Of a stretch of 41,104 nt of DNA, positions 17,234-25,595 are shown piece after piece; the first letter of the stretch is position 1, and every line of letters starts with the position of its first letter. Origin of the DNA: Rahnella ecdela. GTDB taxonomy: Bacteria; Pseudomonadota; Gammaproteobacteria; Enterobacterales; Enterobacteriaceae. The stretch spans positions 1 to 41,104 of the forward strand of contig NZ_JAFMOY010000103.1 of the NCBI RefSeq assembly GCF_019049625.1. The letters run 5' to 3'. The position numbers and the translations under genes were made by a program. The notes under the pieces were generated by a model that ran no database searches, was not told where the DNA came from, and saw nothing but the letters and a program-made list of their open reading frames with translations.

Positions 17234-18058
17234 GCTCGTCAGCTATCTGACCACGCAGTTTACGATGAGCATACGCCAGGCATGCAGGACGTTATCGCTG
17301 AGCAGGACGGTATTTCGTTATCAACCGGATACACGGCGTGATGAACCGGTGATCCAGGGGCTGACTGAGGCAGCTGAACGCTATCCCCGCTATGGATTTA
17401 AGAAGCTTTTCAGGTGCTTCGCAGGCAGGGCTACGTCTGGAACCACAAGCGGGTACACCGGATTTACTGTCTGCTAAAACTCAATTTTCGTCGTAAGGGT
17501 AAACAACGCCTGCCGGTGCGCAATCCGGCTCCGCTGGCAACGCCGGAAGCACTGAACCAAAGTTGGTCGATTGATTTTATGCACGACGCGCTGACATGCG
17601 GCCGACGTTTTCGGACTTTCAACGTCGTGGATGATTTTAACCGCGAGGCTCTGGCCATCGAAATCGACTTGAATATCCCGGCACAGCGCGTTGTGCGGGT
17701 TCTGGAAAAAATAGTGGCAAACCGTGGATATCCGCTGAAAATGCGGATGGATAACGGGCCGGAACTGATATCACTGGCTCTGGCGCAATGGGCTGAAGAC
17801 CATGGCGTGATGCTGGAATTTATCAAGCCGGGTAAACCGACGCAGAACGCGTTTATCGAACGTTTTAACCGAACATACCGGACCGAAATACTGGATTTTT
17901 ATCTGTTCAGGACGTTGAACGAAGCACGGGAAATAACGGAGCGCTGGCTGAATGGATACAACAGTGAGCGGCCCCATGAATCCCTGAATAACCTGACGCC
18001 GGAAGAATACCGGCTAATGGCTGAGAAGACGGAAATCTCAAAAAGTGTGTGGAACTAA
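17199..18058 (+). pseudogene. IS3-family OrfB transposase, broken by a one-base deletion
   Basis: The integrase-like rve domain carries all three catalytic residues: D in SIDFMHD, D in RMDNGPEL and E in FIERFNRTYRTE. The gene lies in two frames. Up to about 17408 it reads YGFKKLF; one missing C there shifts the rest (VLRRQGYVWNHKR...) into another frame, which then runs to the stop at 18058. Re-inserting one base restores a protein of about 286 residues. So the element is probably immobile. Confidence 0.85.
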
Positions 18059-18078
18059 AACAGGTGTGCTTACAATAT

Positions 18079-18554
18079 CCTTTAAGGAGCCACAGAATCT
18101 TCAATGAGGTGGCTGCTATTTATGTTCCGCTTAACGCCATGACCCTTCCCGTAGGCAGCAAGTCAATGACTTTCCGCCAGGTACTGATACATCTGTAAAA
18201 CATATTTTATTTGTTCCCGCTCACAAACTCGCAAGACATTTTTTTACACTCCTGACATCCCCATTCTTCGGTGTGGCTCAGACGTTGCTTAAAATCTCCA
18301 CTTCAACACTGATCTCATTCCTCTGAGGAATATATCAATAAAATTCAATGCCTTTAATTTATCACCCCCACTGTCATAATCCAAAAATTAACCCGTTAGA
18401 CACATTTCGTAAACATTTGCGCATCAAAAGATACCGAATGTCGAGGGTTATAAAACAGACGTCACGTGATGTGGTTCGCAGTGTATTCGAGACCTGAATT
18501 TACTGTGCTAGTGCAAAAAAACGCTGATATAAAAATAATCATGAGGATTTGACA
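18079..18554. other. Region between the IS3 element and the citMHS-type gene
   Basis: A plus-strand frame to the TAA at 18196 (IYVPLNAMTLPVGSK) looks weakly protein-like, but has no start and no family I recognise. From 18200 to 18540 the sequence is AT-rich and should contain the promoter for the transporter operon. No clear palindrome was seen. Confidence 0.35.
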
Positions 18555-19861
18555 ATGTTGATTGCCCTGAGTGTGTTGATGCTGATTTTTTTCATTTATT
18601 TATTAATGAGCAAAAAGCTATCAGCTCTGACAGCACTGATTATTATCCCGACCATTTTTGCTCTTCTGGGCGGCTTTTATTCTGAGATGGGGGACTATGT
18701 TATTAAGGGCTGCGGAGCGTGGCCCCCAACGGGATAATGATACTCTTCGCAATGCTATATTTTATGGTTATGACAGAAGCGGGGATGTTCGATCCGTTGG
18801 TCAACCGTATTATAAAAGTCGTACACGGCGATCCGGTTAAAATCTACCTCGGTACTGTTCTGCTGGCAGTTATTGTGGCGCTGGATGGCGATGGTGCAAC
18901 CATTTACATTATTGTCCTTTCGGCTTTTTTACCCATCTACAAACGTATTGGGTTCTCTTTGCCGATGGTGTGCTGTCTGTTGCTGCAAGTTTCGGGCCTG
19001 GGAAATATGGTTCCCTGGGGAGGGCCAACGGCGCGCGCGGTTACCTCAATGCAGGTGGATATGAGTGAAGTGTTTGTACCACTTTTGCCTGCGCTTATGG
19101 GATGCGTCATCTGGACCTTTATTCTGGCCTGGATTTTTGGCCGCCGCGAGCGTGCGCGTCTGGCGGCAGCGGGTCACGATATCAAAATGATCAGCGAGAT
19201 TAAGCATGATGGCGAACAACGCAGCCGTGGCCCACGAACATTCTGTTTTAACTGGCTGCTGACCTTGCTGTTGTTGGCAGGATTGTGTACAGAGATCCTG
19301 CCGTTGGCTTACCTGTTTATGATTGCTGCATGTATTGCCCTGATTGTGAACTTTCCCGACCTCGGTATGCAGAAGGCACAGCTCGAGAAGCACGCAGCGC
19401 CGATTATTGCCGTAGCCAGTCTGATTTTTGCCGCCGGTGTGTTCACCGGATTATTTAACGGAACGGGAATGGTTAATGCGGTCGGAGAGGCGTTAATCCG
19501 CATAATCCCGGATTCTGTTGGCCCCTATCTTGCCCCTGTTACCGCTTTGCTGAGTATCCCCATGACGTGGCTGGTGTCGAATGACGTCTTCTACTTTGGC
19601 GTTCTGCCCATTCTTGCCGATGCCGCTCAGCACCACGGTATTACCGCAGCGGAGATGGCCCGGGCTTCGTTGATTGGACAACCAGTACATATCCTGAGCC
19701 CGCTGGTGGCTTCCACCTATCTGGTCATCAGTATGTTAAAGCTGGATTACTCAGAGAATCAGCGCTTTACCTTCAAATGGTCGCTGCTCAGCTACCTGAT
19801 CATGTTGGTGATATCACTGGTGTTGGGGATTATTCCATTATCGGGTGCCTGGCAGCGCTGA
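18555..19861 (+). pseudogene. CitMHS-family citrate/hydroxyacid:cation symporter with a one-base frameshift
   Basis: The start ATG at 18555 follows AGGA by seven bases. The first frame gives ALSVLMLIFFIYLLMSKKLS to MGDYVIKG. The second, from about 18710, gives APNGIMILFAMLYFMVMTEAG and then the whole rest of a CitMHS permease with ten or more membrane segments, VALDGDGATIY and VSNDVFYFG. Adding one C near 18709-18711 (GGC CTG CGG) joins both into about 435 residues, the normal family length. So it is a recent frameshift or a sequence error. Members carry citrate or related di- and tricarboxylates with a metal or proton. It should feed the dehydrogenase/aldolase operon at 20879-22551. Confidence 0.83.
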
Positions 19862-19890
19862 GCAGAGCAGGGCGGGACGGGAGCTCAATT

Positions 19891-20784
19891 TTAACGTTGG
19901 TAATCCCAGATTTTACCCGCGATAGAAGCCAGCTTACGTGCTGCAGGGGTCAGCTCACTCCATGAATGGAACTGTAATCCGAACGTACGGGGCATGACCA
20001 ACAGTGGAAGGGGAATTTCGACCAGCGCAACGGCGCTCTGCTGCTCTTTCAGCACCCGGCGTGACAGGAAACTCAGCAGGTGGGTTTCCGCGATGACCAT
20101 CCGCAGCGATGCCAGCGTATTGGCTTCTATCTGGACGCGAGGCAAAGGATAGCCAGCGCCCAGCAAACGATGTTCAAGCCACTGCCGAGTTGCCACGCCC
20201 CTCGAAGGCAACAGCCAGCTGTACTGATTGAGTTGTTCTGCCGTCGGGTGAATACCTGCCAGCGGGTGGTCTTTGCTGGCAACCAGCACGACGGGATCGT
20301 CGAGGAGCGGGATCGCGATAAACTCCTCTCCGTTCTCGGGGAGAAAACCGAGAATGATATCGAGCTGCTTTTCGCGCAGTGCGCTTTGTAACAAGTCGTT
20401 CAGGCCGACTTTAATTTCCAGCTGCACGCTGGGTGCGGCGTGCAGCAATTGCCCCGTCAGTTTCGGCAACATAAATTCGGCGGCGCTGGCCGCGGCGCCA
20501 AGGCGAATATAACCAGCATTTCCATCGGCCAGGGAACTCATATCTCGTTGTGTCACTTCCAGCGCGTGGACAATTTTTTGCGCTCGGTCACAAAGGAGTA
20601 ACCCGGCTTCGGTCAGATAGATGCCTCGCCCCGCCTTCAACAGGAGTTTTGCCGAATATATTTTCTCCAGTCGCTGAATGCATTTTGTCAACGCGGGCTG
20701 GGTGATGCCAAGGCTGATAGCCGCTCGCCCCAGATGGCCGGTATCCCGAATCGCCAGCAGATAACGCAGATCTTTAAGCTCCAT
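19891..20784 (-). CDS. LysR-family transcriptional regulator
   Basis: A 297-residue protein. The start at 20784 (MELKDLRYLL) is five bases after AGGA; a frame start 21 bases upstream is less likely. The HTH is typical (TGHLGRAAISLGITQPALTKCIQRLE at about 16-41). The effector domain follows (IRLGAAASAAEFMLPKL, LDIILGFLPE). It is convergent with the CitMHS gene, 29 bases away, and divergent from the hydroxyacid dehydrogenase. This is the usual placing for a LysR activator of that operon. The divergent region holds large palindromes. Confidence 0.87.
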   Translation of the reverse strand: MELKDLRYLLAIRDTGHLGRAAISLGITQPALTKCIQRLEKIYSAKLLLKAGRGIYLTEAGLLLCDRAQKIVHALEVTQRDMSSLADGNAGYIRLGAAASAAEFMLPKLTGQLLHAAPSVQLEIKVGLNDLLQSALREKQLDIILGFLPENGEEFIAIPLLDDPVVLVASKDHPLAGIHPTAEQLNQYSWLLPSRGVATRQWLEHRLLGAGYPLPRVQIEANTLASLRMVIAETHLLSFLSRRVLKEQQSAVALVEIPLPLLVMPRTFGLQFHSWSELTPAARKLASIAGKIWDYQR

Positions 20785-20787
20785 ATC

Positions 20788-20833
20788 ATTCCTGTCAGGA
20801 ATCAATAAATAATATCCGGATAATATTATTTAT
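20788..20833. promoter_or_regulatory. LysR-type divergent control region with two inverted repeats
   Basis: ATTCCTG-T-CAGGAAT at 20788-20802 is a perfect 7-bp inverted repeat that overlaps the ribosome-binding site of the lysR gene. ATAAATAATAT (20805-20815) and ATATTATTTAT (20823-20833) form a perfect 11-bp inverted repeat around TATCCGGATA. AT-rich palindromes with such spacing fit LysR recognition sites. The region is 94 bases between the two starts. Confidence 0.65.
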
Positions 20834-20878
20834 CATTCACTAATGCCAACATTAAGGAAATCATCACAGGAGTCAGAT

Positions 20879-21862
20879 ATGACCTACAAGTTCTTAATGA
20901 CCGCCCCTGAGCTGGGAGAAGGTGGCCGCAAGGTACTGGCCAACGCCGGGTGCGAAGTGGATTATTTGCAACATAGCAATGACGAGCAGGAAGTTGAACA
21001 CCTGATGTCGACCCGAGTCTATGATGCCGTTATTTCGCGCACAGCTGTTTTGTCAGCGAAGGCGATCAATTCCTGTCCGACACTGAAAATTATCTGCAAA
21101 CATGGCGTTGGCGTGACGAACATTGATGTCGCAGCAGCCAGTGCCCGCGGTATCCCTGTGCTGACAACCCCCGCCACAAATGCACAATCGGTGGCGGAAC
21201 TGACTATTGCCTTAATGTTCAGTGCCGCCCGCCGCCTGCCTTTTTTCCAGCATGAAATCGCTGAACGGCGCTGGACGCGGGCTGGCAACGGTATCGAGCT
21301 ACAAGGCAAGACGCTCGGGCTGGTCGGCTATGGCGCAATTGGTCGCCGTGTCGCGCATATTGCCCAGACGATCGGAATGCGGGTGGCGTTCTTCGATCCG
21401 GCATTTGTGGGAGAAACGGAGCATCAGCGTTATGCCGGGCTGTCTGAGTTACTGCATAACAGCCAGGTGCTGAGCCTCCACTGTCCTGTTAATGCCGCCA
21501 CCCGTCAGATGCTTAACAGCCTGACGCTGGCCTTATTACCTCAGGGGGCGATTGTGGTGAATACCTCACGGGGTGAGCTAATCGATGAAAATGCACTCGC
21601 AACAGCACTGGAAGAGGGCGCTTTGACCGCAGCCGGGTTAGACACTTTTATCGAAGAGCCGTTATCTGCCGATCACCCCTTTCGCCAGCTCACTAATGTC
21701 GTTCTGACTCCCCATATCGGCGGCTCTACGGTGGAAGCACTGGATACGGTTGCGCATTCCGCAGCCCGGCAGTGTCTGGATTTCTTGCAGAGAAAGACTC
21801 TTGATCCGCGGGCGTGTGTCAATTCTGAAGCCATCTCACATTCAAAAGGAGTGATGCTATGA
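20879..21862 (+). CDS. D-2-hydroxyacid dehydrogenase (phosphoglycerate-dehydrogenase type)
   Basis: A 328-residue protein starting six bases after AGGAG. The substrate-binding half contains CKHGVGVTNIDVAAA. The NAD fold has GYGAIG at 150-155. The catalytic set is complete: Arg231 (TSRGELID), Glu260 (FIEEPL) and His279 (TPHIGGST). Family members reduce 2-oxoacids to D-2-hydroxyacids or the reverse. Its 3' end overlaps the RraA-family gene by four bases (ATGA), so the two are translationally coupled. A CitMHS carrier and a LysR regulator on the other side suggest catabolism of an imported hydroxy-acid. Confidence 0.87.
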   Translation: MTYKFLMTAPELGEGGRKVLANAGCEVDYLQHSNDEQEVEHLMSTRVYDAVISRTAVLSAKAINSCPTLKIICKHGVGVTNIDVAAASARGIPVLTTPATNAQSVAELTIALMFSAARRLPFFQHEIAERRWTRAGNGIELQGKTLGLVGYGAIGRRVAHIAQTIGMRVAFFDPAFVGETEHQRYAGLSELLHNSQVLSLHCPVNAATRQMLNSLTLALLPQGAIVVNTSRGELIDENALATALEEGALTAAGLDTFIEEPLSADHPFRQLTNVVLTPHIGGSTVEALDTVAHSAARQCLDFLQRKTLDPRACVNSEAISHSKGVML

Positions 21863-22551
21863 GCAGTAAAACCGACTGGCCAGCAGGCTATTATATCGGT
21901 CTTCGCGAACAGGTTCCTGACCGCGCAACGATTGAGGCTTTTCGCCAATTACCCGTCCCGAATATCGGTGACTGCATGGGCCGCAGTGCAGGGGCCAGAG
22001 GGCTTCAGCCCTGGCATGCCGACCGGCAACTGGTGCTGTGTGGCCCGGCGCTAACGGTCAAAGTCAGACCGGGCGACAACCTGATGATCCATAAAGCGAT
22101 AGAAATGGCGCAGCCGGGGGATGTTATCGTCGTGGATGGGGGAGGCGACCTGACGCAGGCGTTGATTGGCGGACTGATGCGAACCTCAGCGTTGACGAAG
22201 AAAATAGCGGGCTTTGTCATTGATGGGGCTATTCGCGATCTGAACGAATGGGCGGAAGGTGGCATTGCTGTTTATGCCAGGGGGTATACGCTTCGAGGCC
22301 CATCCAAAGACGGTCCGGGAGAGGTCAATATTGCCATCAGCTGTGGTGGAATGGTCGTCGCGCCCGGTGACCTGATTGTCGGTGACGCTGATGGCGTTAT
22401 CGCGATCCCTTACGCGGAATTGGATTCCCTGTTACCGAGAGTACATCAACACGTTGAGCGTGAAGCCAGGATCCGGACGAATAATGTGGCTGGCACCACT
22501 GCTCCCGAGCGCTTTAACAGCCTGCTGCGTTCAAAAGGTTGTCCACTTTAG
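21859..22551 (+). CDS. RraA-family aldolase/decarboxylase
   Basis: A 230-residue protein, longer than E. coli RraA (161) and like the HMG/CHA aldolase branch. The family motifs are seen: PVPNIGDCMGR, VDGGGDLTQALIGGLM and IDGAIRDLNEW with Arg127-Asp128 and Glu131 in the R-D-x2-E arrangement of metal-dependent aldolases. It is often misnamed a methyltransferase. In this operon it would split, or decarboxylate, a 2-oxoacid made by the dehydrogenase encoded just upstream, with which it overlaps by 4 bases. The exact substrate is not fixed by the sequence. Confidence 0.84.
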   Translation: MSSKTDWPAGYYIGLREQVPDRATIEAFRQLPVPNIGDCMGRSAGARGLQPWHADRQLVLCGPALTVKVRPGDNLMIHKAIEMAQPGDVIVVDGGGDLTQALIGGLMRTSALTKKIAGFVIDGAIRDLNEWAEGGIAVYARGYTLRGPSKDGPGEVNIAISCGGMVVAPGDLIVGDADGVIAIPYAELDSLLPRVHQHVEREARIRTNNVAGTTAPERFNSLLRSKGCPL

Positions 22552-22807
22552 TCCGGTAGTAAGGTCACTTGTTTTGGCTATGTGGTAGTTGTGTCATCTC
22601 TGTGCAGGTGGCTAAATTAACTACGCATTGCAAGCCGGGGCAGGTGATCTTTAAAAATTAAATTAAACTCACCTTGTATGACATATTTAAAAATAAACAA
22701 ACCATTAATATCAAGGAACTGATTTTGGTGATAATAAACATCCCGCTCCCACTCAGTATTTAAAAGTAGCGCTATACTTTAGAAGACCGCGTTAAAAGGA
22801 CACAGTG

Positions 22808-22907
22808 ATGAAAAAAATTCTCCTCCCGCTGGTATTGATTATGACCAGCAACGTTGCATTTGCGCAGCAGATTTCTGATAAATATGCTGAGGATGCCTAC
22901 GTCTACG
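22808..22907 (+). pseudogene. Start of a small secreted protein, cut by an IS903-like fragment
   Basis: From the ATG at 22808, preceded by AAAGGA, the frame reads a signal peptide (MKKILLPLVLIMTSNVAFA) and QQISDKYAEDAYVYV. At about 22906 the sequence becomes the antisense of an IS5-family transposase. Only 33 residues remain. The signal peptide and position next to mobilization genes suggest a plasmid-borne envelope protein, but I cannot name it. Confidence 0.55.
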
Positions 22908-23605
22908 TTCGCGGCGGGATAAATGCTTTAATTTTCCTTCGCCTTAGCTCGTCGTGACACCGTCTGGTATCATAAGCCCCGTCGGCGCAGGCAGCCCTGA
23001 TTTTATTGTGCGTCTGACGGATAAGCCCCGGGAAGGCCTCTGCATCCGTCACGTTGTTCAGGGAGAGGTCAGCGCAGATAACCTCATGCGTACTGGCTTC
23101 CACGGCCAGATGCAGTTTCCGCCAGACGCAATGCTTTTCCTGCCCGTGTTTTTTCACCTTCCATTCCCTCTCACCGAAGACTTTTAAGCCGGTGGAGTCG
23201 ATAACCAGGTGACCAATTGCACCTCTCGTGGGGCTTTTAAATGGGATGCTGACGGACTTAGCCCGCCTGCTGACGCAGGAGTAATCCGGCAATGGAGCGG
23301 GAGTTTCATTAAGGTAAAAACAAAGTCAATGAACCCCCTGTGCGGCACGCAGCGTGAGGCGAAAGACGCGTTTGAGCATCAGCACGGTGGAAATAGAGAG
23401 CTCAGAATAACGTTGCGGACGACCACGTGAAGATGTGCCGGGCTTTTCATACCAGGCCTGAATGGCCGACTCATCAAGCCAGAATGTCAGTGAACCCCGG
23501 TTGACGAGCGCCTTGTTGTAGGTGGCCCAGTTGGTGATTTTGAACTTTTTTTTGCCATGTGATATCGCTGCAGGATCAGGATAGTGGTGATCTGATCCTG
23601 ACGAC
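22906..23605 (-). mobile_element. IS903-like (IS5 family) fragment, transposase N-terminal part
   Basis: On the minus strand the transposase starts with AKKKFKITNW-like sequence (HGKKKFKITNWATYNKALV) at about 23545 and runs through DESAIQAWYEKP to a frameshift near 23300. Then VIDSTGLKVFGEREW and ADLSLNNVTDAEAFPGL continue to FIPPRT at 22906. The DDE residues D (VIDSTG) and D (ADGAYDT) are present, but the C-terminal third with the Glu is gone. At the other end about 39 bp including the terminal repeat are missing; the sequence starts at GGATCAGATCACC. Confidence 0.82.
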
Positions 23606-24710
23606 GGCGGTTTTTTTGTACCCATAAGTCGGGCTTTGCTGTCTCTGGCGTGCAAACGTGGCTCATACCGGTACGTATGCACAATGGCATCCGGTTGCTT
23701 GTCCGTTTCATCAACCGTCAGTCGCCCGGCTTACCGCATTGGAATAAATACGCCCAAATCTTTCTCAAGACAACGCAGGATGAGGTCAGGATGCACGCAG
23801 CTGGCTTTCACCGGCATGCAGGCCGGGACGTCGATAGAATAGATGGCCAGCCCCTCGCGTTTGCGTTTCAGTTCCAGACAGGAATGCGCCAGGACTTTAT
23901 GAACGTCCCGCCAGATTATTGCCGGATCGGCCATCGCTGTATCAATTTTTTGCCGACATTCCATCACCGCATATCTGTAAAGACTTTGGCTGTCGGCTTA
24001 ATACTCCAGCTGTTTCGCCCTGCGCGGGATGGTCTTAATCTCGTTCTTCGCCCGTACAACGTCTCGGTTTTCGTTGATAACCCACGCCCCGTTGTCTGGC
24101 GTAAAGCCGTGCTTAAGTTCAAGGTGGCGACAGGCTTTGTGCAGGGTATCGACATCTTTATAAAGATTAGCGGCGCGGTAAGACACCGGATGAACGCGAT
24201 TCGCCGTAATATGGCAATGGACATTATCAGTGTCACGGTGGATGGCAAATACGTACTGATTTTCACCCATTCCCCGCTGCTGCAAACAGTAGCGGGCGCT
24301 GTCAAAAATCTGCGTCTCGGTGGGTTCGTCTTCCTCACGCCATGACAGGATGCAGTGATAAACCGGGTCGATACACCGAGTGTTTTGCAGTGCAACCGCA
24401 TTCATTTCTGCCGCTGCCGTGTCCAGGCCAAAGCAGTTGGTTTCGCACATAACGTCGCCGCTTTTCACCTGCAGAATGCCGTCCACGGAAGACATCATCA
24501 GTTGTTTTTTCGGCGTGGCATGGCGGTCAACATAGCTGACCAGGCGGTTAAAAATTTCTGCATAGGAGCGGGGGACGTATGTAAGGATTTTCCGGTGATA
24601 TCGGCGCATCCGGCTTTTGCCCTTCCCGCTGGCTGACATACGTCACCAGTTTAACGAAGCTTGAACGCCCGTCTCGGCGCTTTTCCGGCACGACGGGAAT
24701 CTCGCGTTTC
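23606..24710 (-). pseudogene. Relaxase of the MOBP (NikB/TraI-like) type, multiply broken
   Basis: The minus strand encodes a MOBP-type relaxase in at least three frames. The N-terminus (EKRRDGRSSFVKLVTYVSQ at about 24640-24705) is in one frame; then CETNCFGLDTAAAEMNAVA, HCILSWREEDEPT and the histidine triad HRDTDNVHCHITANRVHP (24180-24250) are in another. After a stop at 23998 the C-terminal part (IWRDVHKVLAHSCLELKRK) follows, then RLHARDSKARLMGTKKPP. Intact enzymes cut one strand at nic and lead DNA into the recipient. Frameshifts, stops and loss of the C-terminus to the IS903-like piece mean this one cannot act. Confidence 0.82.
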
Positions 24711-25050
24711 CCCGCTCTTCTGCAAAGGGGTCGAGTCCCATATCTATTCCGATAATCGCCCTCCTGATCGCCACCAGCACCCCTGAGTATTCCTTACTGA
24801 ATTTGTCACTGACGCTGCCACGCCCTTGGTTGAAGAGGTGCTTTTGTAAGCCGCCCAGGCGCTGCAGTTCCATAATGAGTTTGGTGTCAGTCTTTGCAGT
24901 AATACGGCGACCTAACGCACAGCGACGCAGATACTCTCCTACGCTCAGACCGGCGGCCTGGTCGCTTTACTGTATCTGTTGCTGTTCTTCCGGCAGGCAA
25001 CGGATGCTCGAAAGTAATGCCGTTCTGTTGCGTTTTTCGCTCTTACTCAC
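24643..25050 (-). pseudogene. MobC-type relaxosome protein with an internal stop
   Basis: A GTG at 25050 opens a frame of 135 codons (SKSEKRNRTALLSSIRCLPEE, then LSVGEYLRRCALGRRI, DTKLIMELQRLGGLQKHLFNQ, VLVAIRRAIIGIDMG). This is the MobC pattern, with a ribbon-helix-helix-like part before the Leu-Gly-rich helix. A TAA at 24967-24969 stands where Gln or Lys is expected, after residue 27. A downstream ATG at 24873 could give a short C-terminal product. The 3' end overlaps the relaxase start, the usual mob operon order. MobC proteins help relaxases melt oriT. Confidence 0.75.
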
Positions 25051-25084
25051 GGTGGCCTTTTCCTTCCAGTCTCGGCAGTTATAG

Positions 25085-25186
25085 TCTCGCGGGGTGTCGG
25101 GGCGAAGCCCTGACCAGGGCGTTTTGATGGACCGACTGCGTGCAGGCGGTGCTACAAAACATATCCTGCCCCTGCCCCTGCCCCTG
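25085..25186. other. Putative origin of transfer (oriT), IncP/IncI type
   Basis: The region lies just upstream of mobC. GGGGTGTCGGGGC at 25091-25103 and GCCCTGACC at 25107-25115 form an imperfect inverted repeat like relaxosome-protein sites of IncI/IncP oriT regions. At 25162-25169 stands TATCCTGC, matching the P-type nic core (YATCCTG|Y), with the expected cut after G25168. The cut side is followed by three copies of CCCCTG, which is unusual. With both mob genes broken, the site could be used only in trans. Confidence 0.68.
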
Positions 25187-25192
25187 AAGCGC

Positions 25193-25384
25193 TCATCTGC
25201 AAATGAAATAGCACCAGCTGCCGCAGCAGCTGGTGCATTCAGCGTTAACCTTTAAGTTGCTTAAAAAATGGGATAATGTGATCGACTTCATTTCATCTCG
25301 GGAATCCGCTACGCGGTCAAAGACCTCCAGCACCTCAAATGCACCTTCAATGACCTGCCCGACAACGTCGCCCTTGTGTGGCTA
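25193..25384 (-). pseudogene. C-terminal part of an unidentified protein beside oriT
   Basis: A minus-strand frame enters from about 25384 (KGDVVGQVIEGAFEVLEVFD), continues with RVADSRDEMKSITLSHFLSN and stops at 25193. The sequence looks like real acidic-helical protein, but I do not recognise it and no start is left. Its upstream end meets the inverted repeat at 25376-25407, so it may have been cut when the recombinase element entered. The hairpin at 25211-25236 lies within its last codons. Confidence 0.32.
25211..25236. repeat. Perfect 11-bp hairpin near oriT
   Basis: GCACCAGCTGC (25211-25221) and GCAGCTGGTGC (25226-25236) are perfectly complementary around the 4-base loop CGCA. It lies 43 bases from the predicted nic site. 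Such hairpins can serve as single-strand initiation or relaxosome sites, or as transcript ends; no T-run follows on either side. Confidence 0.6.
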
Positions 25385-25500
25385 TGAACACTTATTCATA
25401 GCCACACCTATGTTGATGTTTTAACTATGTGTAGTTATCTGGCAGGGTTGTTGTCAGCTCCTGCCATTCATTGGCCTGGAGCTGACAACGTATTTGCATA
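25376..25500. repeat. Clustered inverted repeats at the end of a recombinase element
   Basis: Two perfect inverted repeats lie close together: GTGTGGCTATGAA (25376-25388) with TTCATAGCCACAC (25395-25407), and GTTGTCAGCTCC (25450-25461) with GGAGCTGACAAC (25478-25489). A motif CTATG/CATAG recurs at 25383, 25397, 25409, 25425 and 25497. The cluster lies just beyond the 3' end of a tyrosine recombinase gene. It fits the terminal recombinase-binding region of a RIT-type element or an attachment site, but the precise crossover cannot be set. Confidence 0.55.
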
Positions 25501-25595
25501 GTTACAGCGTTTTCAAAATTTGAGTAGATCATCCGATGCCTGGAATCGCTTGAATGTGGCGTCAGGTGCTTCAAGCCGGGAAGGCACTTCTTCCT

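Larger units (their letters stand above)
16870..18074 (+). mobile_element. IS3-family element of the IS407 group (IS1222/ISEhe3-like)
   Basis: The element is 1205 bp. The left end TGTAAGTATCCC (16870) and right end (reverse complement TGTAAGCACACC, ending at 18074) are imperfect inverted repeats. The same four bases ATAT flank it at 16866-16869 and 18075-18078, the target-duplication size of the IS407 group, so the insertion is in place and not rearranged. It contains orfA and a frameshifted orfB, so it is full length but inactive. A fragment of a relative lies at 35098-35344. Confidence 0.85.

Noticed and set aside
23650..24345. A 231-codon rightward frame across the relaxase region
   Set aside because: The relaxase motifs (HRDTDNVHCHI and others) are on the minus strand, so this is the antisense of a pseudogene.
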